64,000 nt of DNA from CAVRQM01 sp963822705 (GTDB lineage: Bacteria > Pseudomonadota > Alphaproteobacteria > Acetobacterales > Acetobacteraceae), in assembly GCA_963822705.1 (NCBI GenBank), contig CAWGIX010000006.1, forward strand, positions 1 to 64,000, given 5' to 3'. Below the pieces are notes generated by a model, which was not told where the DNA came from, did no database searches, and saw only the letters and a list, made by a program, of their open reading frames with translations. The position numbers and the translations under genes are program-made. Shown piece by piece: positions 18,597 through 27,600 of this stretch. How positions within the stretch are numbered: the first letter of the stretch is position 1; each line of letters opens with the position of its first letter.

Positions 18597-18779
18597 TCAG
18601 GCAGCCCCCATCTTTGTCACGATCGTGGTGAACGTGGCTGTGAGCTGGGTGTGGAGTGAGGTCAGCGAGCCGACGATGACAATTCCGATGAGGGCCGCGA
18701 TCAGGCCGTACTCCAGCGCGGTCACGGCCTTGCGGTCACCGGTGATCGCGAGGGTGAGCCGGAACAGGACGGGGAACAT
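18597..18779 (-). CDS. flp: Flp family type IVb pilin, copy 1
   Basis: 60-residue major-pilin precursor. Short basic leader (RLTLAITGDRKA), then the class hallmark VTALEYGLIAALIG with Glu+5 and Tyr+6 of the mature pilin, one hydrophobic helix and a small tail ending KMGAA. Leader cleavage by TadV is expected between KA and VTALEYG (Ala instead of the usual Gly at -1). Preceded by AACCTGAAGGATC, also present before the other two copies. Ends 29 bases before tadV. It is the most diverged of the three. Confidence 0.9.
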   Translation of the reverse strand: MFPVLFRLTLAITGDRKAVTALEYGLIAALIGIVIVGSLTSLHTQLTATFTTIVTKMGAA

Positions 18780-18917
18780 CAAGCGTGATCCTTCAGGTTC
18801 GGGTCCAGCCCGCCGCTCCCGAGGCAGCAATAACCGGAGGGTTGGGGAGTGGGATGCTTTGCGATCCATCGGCCCGGGCGTCACACCTTGGTGGGCCGCC
18901 CCCCGTCGATAACGCGA

Positions 18918-19100
18918 TTATGCCGCCCCCATCTTCGTCACGATCGTGTTGAACGTCGCGGTGAGCTGGGTGCCTAGGCTGGTCAGCGCGCCGATGATGA
19001 ACACGCCGATCAGGGCGGCGATCAGCCCGTACTCCAGTGCGGTCACGGCCTTGCGATCGCGGCGGATCAGGGAGGTCAGCTGGAACAGGAGAGCGAACAT
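18918..19100 (-). CDS. flp: Flp family type IVb pilin, copy 2
   Basis: 60-residue Flp pilin precursor with leader SLIRRDRKA and canonical VTALEYGLIAALIG. Nearly identical to copy 3 through the hydrophobic helix and C-terminus (FNTIVTKMGAA). ATG at 19100 with the AGGAG of a shared AACCTGAAGGAG leader 8-9 bases upstream. Retains the Glu+5 needed for processing and assembly, so it is the best candidate for the major subunit. Confidence 0.9.
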   Translation of the reverse strand: MFALLFQLTSLIRRDRKAVTALEYGLIAALIGVFIIGALTSLGTQLTATFNTIVTKMGAA

Positions 19101-19173
19101 CAAACATACTCCTTCAGGTTCGGCGCGGCCCCATGCCGGCCTAGGGGTTGGGTAGCGAGTTCGGCGAGCGCGA

Positions 19174-19356
19174 TTATGCCGCGCCCATCTTTGTCACGAT
19201 TGTGTTAAACGTCGTGGTGAGCTGAGTGCCCAGGCTGGTCAGCGCGCCGATGATGAAGACGCCGATCAGGGCGGCGATCAGCCCGTATCCCAGTGCGGTC
19301 ACGGCCCTTCGGTCGCGGCGCATTAGGGAGGTAAGCTGGAACAGGACAGCAAACAT
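19174..19356 (-). CDS. flp: Flp family pilin, copy 3, Glu+5 replaced by Gly
   Basis: 60-residue pilin precursor, first of the three in transcription order. Leader SLMRRDRRA, then VTALGYGLIAALIG: the invariant Glu+5 is Gly (GGA where copy 2 has GAG). The rest is almost the same as copy 2. In type IV pilins Glu+5 is important for subunit docking, so this copy may be a non-assembling or regulatory variant. ATG at 19356 with AGGAG upstream. Confidence 0.85.
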   Translation of the reverse strand: MFAVLFQLTSLMRRDRRAVTALGYGLIAALIGVFIIGALTSLGTQLTTTFNTIVTKMGAA

Positions 19357-19520
19357 CAAACGCGCTCCTTCAGGTTCGGCCGGCCCGATGCCGGTCCGCG
19401 AGTGGCAGCAAGTCCGGGCGACCGCACATGGCGCGTCAGGCGCGACCTGCCGGCCGTGACGTAGGAACACCCGTGAGTGTATAGTGGCATGGTTTCCGTC
19501 TCTTTAAAAGAGAAAATATA
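19357..19520. other. Leader region of the Tad operon
   Basis: 164 bases between the transglycosylase stop and the first flp. The part at 19480-19545 is AT-rich against a GC-rich background, and holds a 15-base palindrome (TCTCTTT-A-AAAGAGA, 19499-19513). On the minus strand TTTAAA is followed 19 bases later by TATACA-like sequence. This is the natural place for the operon promoter; the exact elements are not certain. Confidence 0.4.
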
Positions 19521-20219
19521 TCATTTATAAGACGGATTGCTCGCCGTGGTCAAGAGACCGGCCGCAAGCACGGTAGCGCGCCAGGACGCGGGCAGGGTTG
19601 CCGGCGTGTAGACGGGAATGGCAACTGCGAGACTGCTGAGGAGCACGTGCGGGTCGGACGTGACACCAGCAGCTCTTGGCTGCCCAGGCCCGTCAAAACC
19701 GCGCCAGGCCTGCAGCACACGTTGGCGATAGGGCTCACCCTTGTCGGGTTCCGCCGAGTGATAGGCGCCGATCGCCACTTCCCAACTGCCGCTGCGCTCG
19801 AACAGCGAGCGCAGAAAGCGGCCGGCATAATCCGCGTTCGGCTCGGGCTGGAAACCCTGGGCGACTGAACTGAATGCCTGCGGGTGGTAGCGCAGGTTGA
19901 CCTGGAAACAGCCGATATCGATCGAGCTGACCCCGTTTGCGCGCAATCCCTCCACCGCGGCAGTCGCTTCATCTGCGGAGGCGAACACGTGGTCCGCGCC
20001 GTCCACATTGGCGGTCCAGGGCCAGGGTAGCACGCGACCAGTCGCCTGGTCGGATTGGCCGCTTTCCACCCGTCCGATTGCGGCCAACAGGTGCGGCGGA
20101 AGCTGCCAGCGCCGCTCGGCCACGGCCGCCGCGCGCATGCAGGCCGCGGCCGGCTCGGCCGGCGGCGCCACGCCTGCCAACTGACTGATCACCAGGAGTC
20201 CCGCGAGACCACTTCGCAC
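19521..20219 (-). CDS. Lytic transglycosylase-like protein (SLT domain) upstream of the Tad operon
   Basis: 232 residues with a signal peptide (LAGLLVISQLAGVAPPAEPAAA). Soluble lytic transglycosylase/goose-lysozyme fold: LPPHLLAAIGRVESG with the catalytic Glu at about residue 52, SSIDIGCFQVNLRYH, and AVGAYH-like VAIGAYHSAEP. It cleaves peptidoglycan in the periplasm, as such enzymes do next to many trans-envelope machines. It lies directly upstream of the flp genes in the same direction, so a role in making room for the Tad pilus is a reasonable inference. GTG start at 20219; divergent from gyrA. Confidence 0.8.
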   Translation of the reverse strand: MRSGLAGLLVISQLAGVAPPAEPAAACMRAAAVAERRWQLPPHLLAAIGRVESGQSDQATGRVLPWPWTANVDGADHVFASADEATAAVEGLRANGVSSIDIGCFQVNLRYHPQAFSSVAQGFQPEPNADYAGRFLRSLFERSGSWEVAIGAYHSAEPDKGEPYRQRVLQAWRGFDGPGQPRAAGVTSDPHVLLSSLAVAIPVYTPATLPASWRATVLAAGLLTTASNPSYK

Positions 20220-20472
20220 CAGGTAGCCGCCCCAATTCGGTTCCAGCCGAGAGAAGCATGGGGAAGTTTCCGAAAGGCGAACGCGACCGGCGCCTCGCGC
20301 TGGCAGGCGTGATCGTTAAGTCCGGCCGACGAGGTTGGTCCCGCGCTGGTAGCGATCCGGCTGGGCGCCCCCGCGGACGGCATTCCGGCTCCGTTTGGCG
20401 TGAAACGTATCGCGTGATAGACCGCAGGTGCGTGCGGCATCATGCCCGCGCCGACCCTGATCAGAGACCGAC

Positions 20473-23235
20473 TTGAGCGACACTCCCGAGGACCCGGCCG
20501 GAGCGGGGCCGTCCCAGCCCGGCGACATGCAGCCAGTGACCATCGAGGAGGAGGTGCGCCGCTCCTTCCTCGACTACGCCATGTCGGTGATCGTCAGCCG
20601 CGCGCTGCCGGATGCGCGCGACGGGCTGAAGCCGGTACACCGTCGCATCCTGTACCAGATGTTCCGAACCGGCAACACCCCGGACAAGCCGTACCGCAAA
20701 TGCGCACGCACCGTGGGCGAGACAATGGGCGCGTTCCACCCGCATGGGGATAACGCGATTTACGACGCACTGGTGCGCATGGCCCAAAGCTTTTCGACGC
20801 GGGTGCCGCTGATCGACGGGCAAGGCAATTTCGGTTCGGTCGACGGCGACGATCCGGCGGCGATGCGCTACACTGAAGCGCGGCTCTCGCGCGCGGCCAT
20901 GGCGCTGATGGCCGATATCGAGCGCGATACCGTAGACTTTCAGCCAAACTATGACGAGACCGAGCAGGAGCCCCTGGTTCTGCCGGCGCGGTTCCCGAAC
21001 CTCCTCATCAACGGGTCGGCCGGCATTGCGGTGGGCATGGCCACCAACATACCGACCCACAATCCGGCGGAGATCATCGACGCCACCTTGGCCATGATGG
21101 CCGATCCCGACATCTCGCTGGATGCGCTAATGGCCATCGTGCCGGGACCGGATTTTCCCACCGCCGCGATGATCGTCGGCCGCTCCGGCATCCGTTCTGC
21201 CTACGAGACGGGGCGTGGCAGCCTTGTGGTGCGGGCGCGCGCAGAGTTCGAGGAGCTGCGGGGCGGACGCCAGGCGATCATCGTCACCGAAATCCCGTAC
21301 CAGGTGAACAAGAACGCGCTGCTGGAGCGCATTGCCGAACTGGTACGGGCCAAGCAGGTCGAGGGCATCGGCGACATGCGCGACGAGAGCGACCGCTCCG
21401 GCATGCGCGTGGTAATCGAATTGCGCCGGGATGCCACCGGAGAGGTAGTGCTCAACCAGCTGTTCCGCTTCACCCAGCTGCAGACCAGTTTTGGCGTCAA
21501 CATGGTGGCGCTGGACGGCGGCACCCCGAAGCTACTGGGACTGCGCGAGACGCTGTCCGTGTTCATCCGGTTTCGCGAAGAGGTGGTGCTGCGTCGTGCG
21601 CGCCACGATCTGCGCGAGGCGCGCCGCCGGGCGCATCTGCTGGTCGGCCTGGCGGTCGCGGTCGCCAACATCGACGAGGTGATCCGCCTGATCCGCGCGA
21701 GTCCCGACGCAGCCACGGCGCGCGCCGCGCTGATGGAGCGGGACTGGCCGGCCGGCGACGTGCGCCCTTTGCTGGCACTGATCCAGGACAGCCGCAACGT
21801 GATTTCTGATGCCGGCACTGTCCGCCTGACCGAAGAGCAGGCGCGGGGCATTTTGGATCTGCGCTTGCAACGGCTGACCGGCCTGGAGCGGCAAAAGATC
21901 GATGCCGAGATGGGCGAGGTGGCCAAAACCATCGGCGAGCTGCTGGAGATCATCGGCAGCCATATCCGCCGCGTGGAAGTGATGCGGGATGAACTGCTGG
22001 CCGCGCGGGCCGATCTGGCCGCGCCGCGACTGACGCAGATCGTCGATGGCGCCGCCGACCAGGACGACGAAAGCCTGATCGAGCCGGGCCAGATGGTTGT
22101 CACGCTGACCCGCGACGGTTTTATCAAACGCACGCCTCTGGAAACTTTCCGGGCGCAGAATCGCGGCGGGCGCGGACGGGCGGCAGCCAGCACCCGCGGC
22201 GACGATGTCGTGACCCGCAGTTTCAATGCCCACACGCACCAATGGGTGCTGTTCTTCAGCAGCGGGGGTAAGGTTTTTCGCGAAAAGGTTTGGCGGCTGC
22301 CGGAGGCGGGTCCAACGGCGAAAGGCCGGGCGCTGGTCAATCTGCTGCCGGAATTGAACTCCGACGGCATCACGGCCGTGCTACCGCTGCCTCAGGACGA
22401 GGGCCTGTGGGACAATCTTCACCTGGTGTTCGCCACCGCTCAAGGCAACGTGCGGCGCAACCGGCTATCGGATTTTCGCAACGTCCGTGCCGCCGGGCTG
22501 ATCGCCATGAAGCTCGACGAGGGCGACCGGCTGATCGGGGTCGCCACCTGCCGCGAGGGCGACGACGTGCTGCTGGCCGCGCGCGGCGGACGGTGTATCC
22601 GTTTCCAGGCCAACGAGGACCAGCTGCGCGTGTTCGCCGGGCGCGACAGTTCGGGTGTGCGCGGCGTCCGGCTGGGTAGCGGCGACCAGGTGATCGGCCT
22701 GTCCATCCTGCGCCATGTGGATGCGACCCCCGGCGAGCGCGCCGCCTATCTCCGCCTCGCTTCGGCGCGCCGCCGTGGCGGCGAGGAGGAGGGCGAGGCC
22801 GAAACGGTCGAGGCCGAGGAAGGTGTGACCGAAGAATCGCTATCGCCCGAACGGGCGGCGGAGCTGGAGGAGGCAGAACAGTTCTTGCTGACGGTCACGG
22901 ATGGCGGGTTCGGCAAGCGCAGCTCGGCCTACGAGTACCGCGTCACCGGGCGGGGCGGGCAGGGATTTGCCAACATCACGCTGTCGCCGCGCACCGGGAC
23001 CGCGGTGGCGGCCACCTTCGTGGTGCGCCCGGGTGACGACGTGATGCTGGTGACCGATGCCGGGCGCCTGATCCGCCTGCCGGCCAACTCGCTGAAAGTG
23101 CGCGGCCGCACCACCATGGGCGTGACGCTGTTCCGGCTGGACAACGAGGAGCGGGTCACCAGCGTGTTCCCGGTGATCGAGGCCCCGGTGGCCGACGAGT
23201 CCGATGCGCCGCCGGCGGAGGGCGGCGATGAGTGA
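20473..23235 (+). CDS. gyrA: DNA gyrase subunit A
   Basis: 920-residue type IIA topoisomerase subunit that breaks and rejoins DNA. Catalytic Tyr at residue 133 in AAMRYTEARLSR; quinolone region HPHGDNAIYDALVRMAQ at 90-105, with Asn94 at the position of E. coli Ser83 and Asp98 at that of Asp87. The C-terminal beta-pinwheel contains the GyrA box QNRGGRGR at about 561-568, which with the coaD neighbour argues for GyrA rather than ParC. An acidic insert (about 760-800, EEEGEAETVEAEEG) is common in alphaproteobacteria. Start is a TTG at 20473; ATG at 20527 is the alternative. Overlaps coaD by 8 bases. Confidence 0.97.
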   Translation: MSDTPEDPAGAGPSQPGDMQPVTIEEEVRRSFLDYAMSVIVSRALPDARDGLKPVHRRILYQMFRTGNTPDKPYRKCARTVGETMGAFHPHGDNAIYDALVRMAQSFSTRVPLIDGQGNFGSVDGDDPAAMRYTEARLSRAAMALMADIERDTVDFQPNYDETEQEPLVLPARFPNLLINGSAGIAVGMATNIPTHNPAEIIDATLAMMADPDISLDALMAIVPGPDFPTAAMIVGRSGIRSAYETGRGSLVVRARAEFEELRGGRQAIIVTEIPYQVNKNALLERIAELVRAKQVEGIGDMRDESDRSGMRVVIELRRDATGEVVLNQLFRFTQLQTSFGVNMVALDGGTPKLLGLRETLSVFIRFREEVVLRRARHDLREARRRAHLLVGLAVAVANIDEVIRLIRASPDAATARAALMERDWPAGDVRPLLALIQDSRNVISDAGTVRLTEEQARGILDLRLQRLTGLERQKIDAEMGEVAKTIGELLEIIGSHIRRVEVMRDELLAARADLAAPRLTQIVDGAADQDDESLIEPGQMVVTLTRDGFIKRTPLETFRAQNRGGRGRAAASTRGDDVVTRSFNAHTHQWVLFFSSGGKVFREKVWRLPEAGPTAKGRALVNLLPELNSDGITAVLPLPQDEGLWDNLHLVFATAQGNVRRNRLSDFRNVRAAGLIAMKLDEGDRLIGVATCREGDDVLLAARGGRCIRFQANEDQLRVFAGRDSSGVRGVRLGSGDQVIGLSILRHVDATPGERAAYLRLASARRRGGEEEGEAETVEAEEGVTEESLSPERAAELEEAEQFLLTVTDGGFGKRSSAYEYRVTGRGGQGFANITLSPRTGTAVAATFVVRPGDDVMLVTDAGRLIRLPANSLKVRGRTTMGVTLFRLDNEERVTSVFPVIEAPVADESDAPPAEGGDE

Positions 23236-23752
23236 GTGTGCGCCGGCGTTTGGCACAGGCTGCTACCCCGGCACGTTCGACCCGATCACCAACGGCCACT
23301 TGGACGTGATTGCCCGCGCCGCGCGCATCGTCGGGAGGCTGGTGGTCGGCGTGGCTGCGAATGCCGGAAAGGGCCCGTTGTTTTCCCATCCCGAGCGCCT
23401 GGACATGGTGCGGGCGGAAATCGCGGCGATCGGCAAACGCGGGGCCGGGAACATCGAGGTCTGCGGGTTCGACTGCCTATTGGTTGATTTTGCGCGCCAG
23501 CTCGGCGCCTGCGTCGTCGTGCGCGGTCTTCGTGCGGTCTCCGACTTCGACTACGAGTTCCAGATGGCGGGCATGAATTACCGGCTTGATCCAGGCGTTG
23601 AGACGGTATTCTTGATGGCCAGTGAACGCCACCAGTTCATCTCTTCTCGCTTCGTCAAGGAAATCGCCGCACTGGGCGGCGATATCGCGAGTTTCGTGCC
23701 GAAGCTGACATATGAGCGCGTTTTGGCACGGCTCGGCCGATCCCCGCACTGA
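23228..23752 (+). CDS. coaD: Phosphopantetheine adenylyltransferase
   Basis: 174 residues. Transfers AMP from ATP to 4'-phosphopantetheine, the fourth step of coenzyme A synthesis, in the cytoplasm. Nucleotidyltransferase motifs YPGTFDPITNGHLDVI near the N-terminus and the SERHQFISSRFVKEIA block (ISS.x.VKE) near residue 140. Length matches the family (about 160-170). The ATG lies inside the end of gyrA, so expression is coupled. Fourteen-base-scale spacing to the cyclophilin gene suggests a gyrA-coaD-ppi operon. Confidence 0.95.
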   Translation: MSECAPAFGTGCYPGTFDPITNGHLDVIARAARIVGRLVVGVAANAGKGPLFSHPERLDMVRAEIAAIGKRGAGNIEVCGFDCLLVDFARQLGACVVVRGLRAVSDFDYEFQMAGMNYRLDPGVETVFLMASERHQFISSRFVKEIAALGGDIASFVPKLTYERVLARLGRSPH

Positions 23753-23768
23753 AAGGATTTCTCCGTCC

Positions 23769-24335
23769 ATGCACCGTCGCCTGTTCGCCGCTTTCCTGTT
23801 CGCTGCACCATGGTCGAGGACTTTCATGGCCCAAGCCGCCGAAGCTGCCCCCGCACTCGATCCCGAGAACACGATCTATCTGGACCTGAAGGACGGCAGG
23901 GTAGTCATTCAGCTGCTACCCGACATTGCACCCAAAGCAGTGGAGCGGATCAAAACCCTGGCGCGCCGCGGGTTCTATGACAACACGCCGTTCCATCGCG
24001 TGATCGAGGGTTTCATGGCCCAGGGCGGCGATCCGACCGGCACCGGCACCGGCGGCAGCGACCTGCCCGACCTGCCGGCCGAGTTTTCCCGTACGCGCAA
24101 GTTTTTGCGCGGCACGGTGGGGTCGGCGAGAACCTCCGACCCGAACAGCGCCAACAGCCAGTTCTTCATCATGTTCGCGGCAGCGCCCAATCTGGACGGG
24201 CAGTACACCATCTGGGGCCAGGTGGTATCGGGCATGCAGTATGTGGATGCCATCAAGCGGGGCAGCGGCGGCAGCGGGATGGTGAGCAATCCGGACCGCA
24301 TCGTGCACATGCGCGTGGCGGCGGACGTGAAGTAG
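23769..24335 (+). CDS. Periplasmic cyclophilin-type peptidylprolyl isomerase
   Basis: 188 residues. N-terminal signal peptide (RLFAAFLFAAPW ... FMAQAAEA) and a bacterial cyclophilin domain: FYDNTPFHRVIEGFMAQGGDP, GTVGSARTSDPNSANSQFFI and IWGQVVSGMQYVDAI. Catalyses cis-trans isomerisation of prolyl bonds in exported proteins. The catalytic Arg of FHRVI and the QFFI motif are intact. Third gene of the gyrA-coaD unit, 16 bases after coaD. Confidence 0.92.
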   Translation: MHRRLFAAFLFAAPWSRTFMAQAAEAAPALDPENTIYLDLKDGRVVIQLLPDIAPKAVERIKTLARRGFYDNTPFHRVIEGFMAQGGDPTGTGTGGSDLPDLPAEFSRTRKFLRGTVGSARTSDPNSANSQFFIMFAAAPNLDGQYTIWGQVVSGMQYVDAIKRGSGGSGMVSNPDRIVHMRVAADVK

Positions 24336-24394
24336 CGCGCTTGACGGGGCGCTGAAGCTGGCGTTGAAGCGGCGCCGGACTTTGTAAGGCGGGC

Positions 24395-24471
24395 GGGCCT
24401 GTAGCTCAGCTGGTAGAGCACGGGACTTTTAATCCTGGGGTCGTGGGTTCGAGTCCCCACCGGGCCCACCA
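24395..24471 (+). tRNA. tRNA-Lys (anticodon TTT)
   Basis: Full cloverleaf: acceptor stem GGGCCTG pairs with CGGGCCC (one T-G pair), D-loop AGCTCAGCTGGTAGAGCA, anticodon loop CTTTTAA with anticodon TTT, T-loop GGTTCGAGTCC, and an encoded 3' CCA. Lies 59 bases after the cyclophilin gene. Confidence 0.97.
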
Positions 24472-24674
24472 TCGGGGCCTGGAACTCTTGCTGGGGCATC
24501 GACCTTCTTGGCTCGGCCGAATCGGGCACGGTCGGAGAGCAGCGTCCGCCGATGCGGCAGGACGGTCCTCCGCCGCCTGAAGGGCAAATTGTTATTGGAT
24601 CGACTCGCTGTGGTGTATTTCAGATGTCTCGCTTGCAGCTTTACGTTCACGCGTTTCTTCGATGACTGGATAAG

Positions 24675-27600
24675 CTACGACCCGTTCTCGAACCCGGAGC
24701 GGCCGGATCGCACGTCCGACCTGCTGACATGTTTCGAGGTGTTGGGGCGTGCCGCCAGCAAGCGCTTGGCGGCATCGTACACGGAACCTGGCTGCAGTTC
24801 GTCAAGGCATTCCATGTTGCGGGGACAGTCGGACCGCTTCGTCAGATAGCAGGGACTGCAGATAGTGCGGCGGCGGATTGCCGCGCTGGTTGATCCGAAC
24901 GGCCCCCATTCCGCAGCATCGACCACTCCGGAGTGGACCCCAAGCGTAGGCAAGCCCAACGCCGCAGCAAAATGCTGCGGTCCGCTGTTGTTACCCACGT
25001 AAAGATCGCACGCGAGCAGAATTTCTGGCAGGTCCGATAGACGCGTTTCGCCGACCAAGGACATGACCTGGTCCGGACTGCGGACCCGCGCGAGCACCCG
25101 TCCCGCCATCATGGTCTCGTCGCGGCCGCCGATCAGGACGGCGCGGGCTGCGTCGAGCTCCACAAACAGGTCGATGAGCGTCGCAAAATTGGCAGCCGGC
25201 CATTGGCGCGCGGAGTTGCCGACGCCGGGGTGAATGCAAACCAGTGTGCCCGGGGCCGCCGCGGGGCCGGCTTGTCGAAAGCCAGTCAATCGCGCGAGGA
25301 TCGCTGGGTCGGCCGAAGGAAACCGGTCCGCGGAAAGCGGTTCCTGTTCAGTCGCGGCGGCGACGGCGACGGCCTCGACCAATTCGCAAAAACGATCGAC
25401 CACATGCGATCGTTTTCGTACGCGGGCACTGTCGCCCTCCCACTCGAGCGCGATGTCCAAGCTTGCCGGCGCCCCGCAGTACGTAAATCCGGCTGTCAGA
25501 CCTGCGCCTGAGCGCGTGAGGATCGATCGCGTGTCGGGTTGCAGCCGGAAGTCCACGGCGATATCGAAATGCCGCGATACCAGCGCCGCTCGGAGTTCCT
25601 CCCACTCGGCCCCCAGCACCTTGCGCGTGCCTTTGTCAGAGCGCGCGTGGTACAGATTGAACTCGATCGCTTCGTGGATTTCAGGAATGGCCCGAGCTAT
25701 CGGAAGCGACGCCTGGGCACAGAGGACCGAGATCTCGGCTTGCGGAAAGCGGCGCTTCAAAAGGCGAATGGCCGGAATGGCGGTCAGAAAATCTCCGATA
25801 TGATCGACTTTGACGACAAGAATGCGCTTGACCTGGTCGCGGTCGAAAAGCGGGTGGCCGACATGAAGGATCTCGACCGGCTCGGAGTCCGGGAAGAAGT
25901 GCTCTGACGTACGCGCCAGACGATGATGGAAAAACGGGTCGCCCCTGGCGAACAGAGAGCCCCAATCTCTGGAGAATTTCGACTTGTCGAAAACGTCCCT
26001 GATCTGCTCCCGGCTGGCCATCTCGTGGTGGATCAGGACCGCATCCGGCGTATAGACGACCCGGTAGCCGGCACGTCCGACGCGCAGACAGAAGTCGACG
26101 TCGTTGTTGACGACCGGATGCTCCTCGTCAAAACCGCCAAGCTGCTCGAATACGGATCGGCGCACCATCATGCAGGCGCCAGTCACGCTGGACACGTCAC
26201 GCTGGGTCAAGGCAAGGCCGAAAGTTCCGGGTTCGTTGGAAGGCGCGAACCTGAATGCATGCCGAGCTTTGCCATTCTCGGCCAAAAACATTCCGGCATG
26301 CTGGATTTTGTGGTCCGGATAGAGCAGCAGCGGGCCGACGACGCCGACCTCCGGGCGGTCCGCGATTGCGACCATGGTCTCCAGCCATCTCGGGTCGGTG
26401 ACCTCGATGTCGTCGTTGAGGAACAGGAGGAACTCGCCCTTCGCGAGCCCCGCCGCCGCATTGTTGAACCGCGACCAGTTGAACGGCTGATCGATGGGCA
26501 CGACGGCGTCGGACTGTTCCTTCAGCCAAGCCTTTTTGGGCAGATTCCCCGCGGGAATATTATCGAGACACACGATTTCGAAATGCCGGTAGGCGGTTTT
26601 TCCGCGAATCGAAGCAATCGCCAGCCGGACCAGATCCCGGGCGCCCGTGGTCGGGATGATGATCGAGACGAGGGCGCTGCGCAGGGCCGGCCGCACTGTT
26701 CGCCATGTCCCGTGCACGCCGCCTTTCAAAACCTTGCCTTCTCGGCCACGGCGGCGCCCCGCACGCTCCAGTGCCCGCAGCTCCTGACCTGGGGCGTCCA
26801 GATCACGCGACCCGCGCTGGCATAGAACGCGGCTGAGGTGCCGGATTCCCCTCATGACGTCGGTCAGCTGCAGCACGAGGTCGTATTCCCCATGCTCCAC
26901 AAGGCCAGCCACCGTAGCTCCGGTGCGCGCCAGCAGCTCCCGCCGAGCCGCCCAGATGCGGCCGATGTAGTTCGTGGAGGTCTGCAGCTCAGGCGACCAA
27001 TCGGGTTTGAAAAACGCTTTGAGCACGCCGTCGGCCGGATCGCGTCGACGCTCGTCGCTATAAATCAAGTCGCAACCCGGGTGCATCGAAGCCTCGACCG
27101 CAAGCTCCATGATCGCATCGCTGCCGAGTTGGTCCCCGGCGGCTAGCAGGACGAAAAAGGCCGCGCTGGCGTCGGGAGTGAGCGAGGCGAGCGTCGCACC
27201 GGCATCCGGAGCGCCCACCTCCAGCCGGCCGGCCAAATGCCCGAAACGCTCGGCCACGAGATGCCGCCGCGCTTCAAGCTCGCTTGAACTCGTCAACACC
27301 AAGGCGCGCCAGCCGTCCCAGACCTGTCGCTCCAGGCTGCCCAGGGTCAACAGCAACCGCGCCTCGGTATCGGCCGCTGCGGCCGCCGTCCGGATTACCA
27401 GCGTAAAGTCCGGATTGACCCCGCAGGCTTTGACGATCTCACGGTTCAACCTGATCTCGGCGAGCGGCACCTTGCCACGCAATCGCCAGGGACCGTCCTC
27501 CTCCGCGCCCCGCGCGGCGTTGACGGCGAACCTGCTCTCGACACTTCCTCCTGCCCGGTCGCGAAAAGCCAACCCGACCTGATGGGGGCCGGGCTTCAAC

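Larger units (their letters stand above)
18597..19377 (-). repeat. Tandem array of three flp genes with a conserved leader
   Basis: Three 183-base coding units at 18597-18779, 18918-19100 and 19174-19356, each preceded by the leader GAACCTGAAGGA (plus-strand positions about 18789-18800, 19109-19121, 19365-19377). Spacers differ in length (138 and 73 bases) and sequence, so coding plus leader are conserved and spacers are not. This is local gene duplication. Confidence 0.85.

Noticed and set aside
19499..19513. Palindrome TCTCTTT-A-AAAGAGA as a terminator
   Set aside because: Stem is AT-only with no T-run; more likely part of the Tad promoter region.
24429..24650. Minus-strand open frame ending in a GDSNPRPQD-like peptide
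   Set aside because: It is the antisense of the tRNA-Lys, a well-known artefact.
24472..24674. Integration site next to tRNA-Lys
   Set aside because: No repeat of the tRNA 3' end and no integrase nearby.
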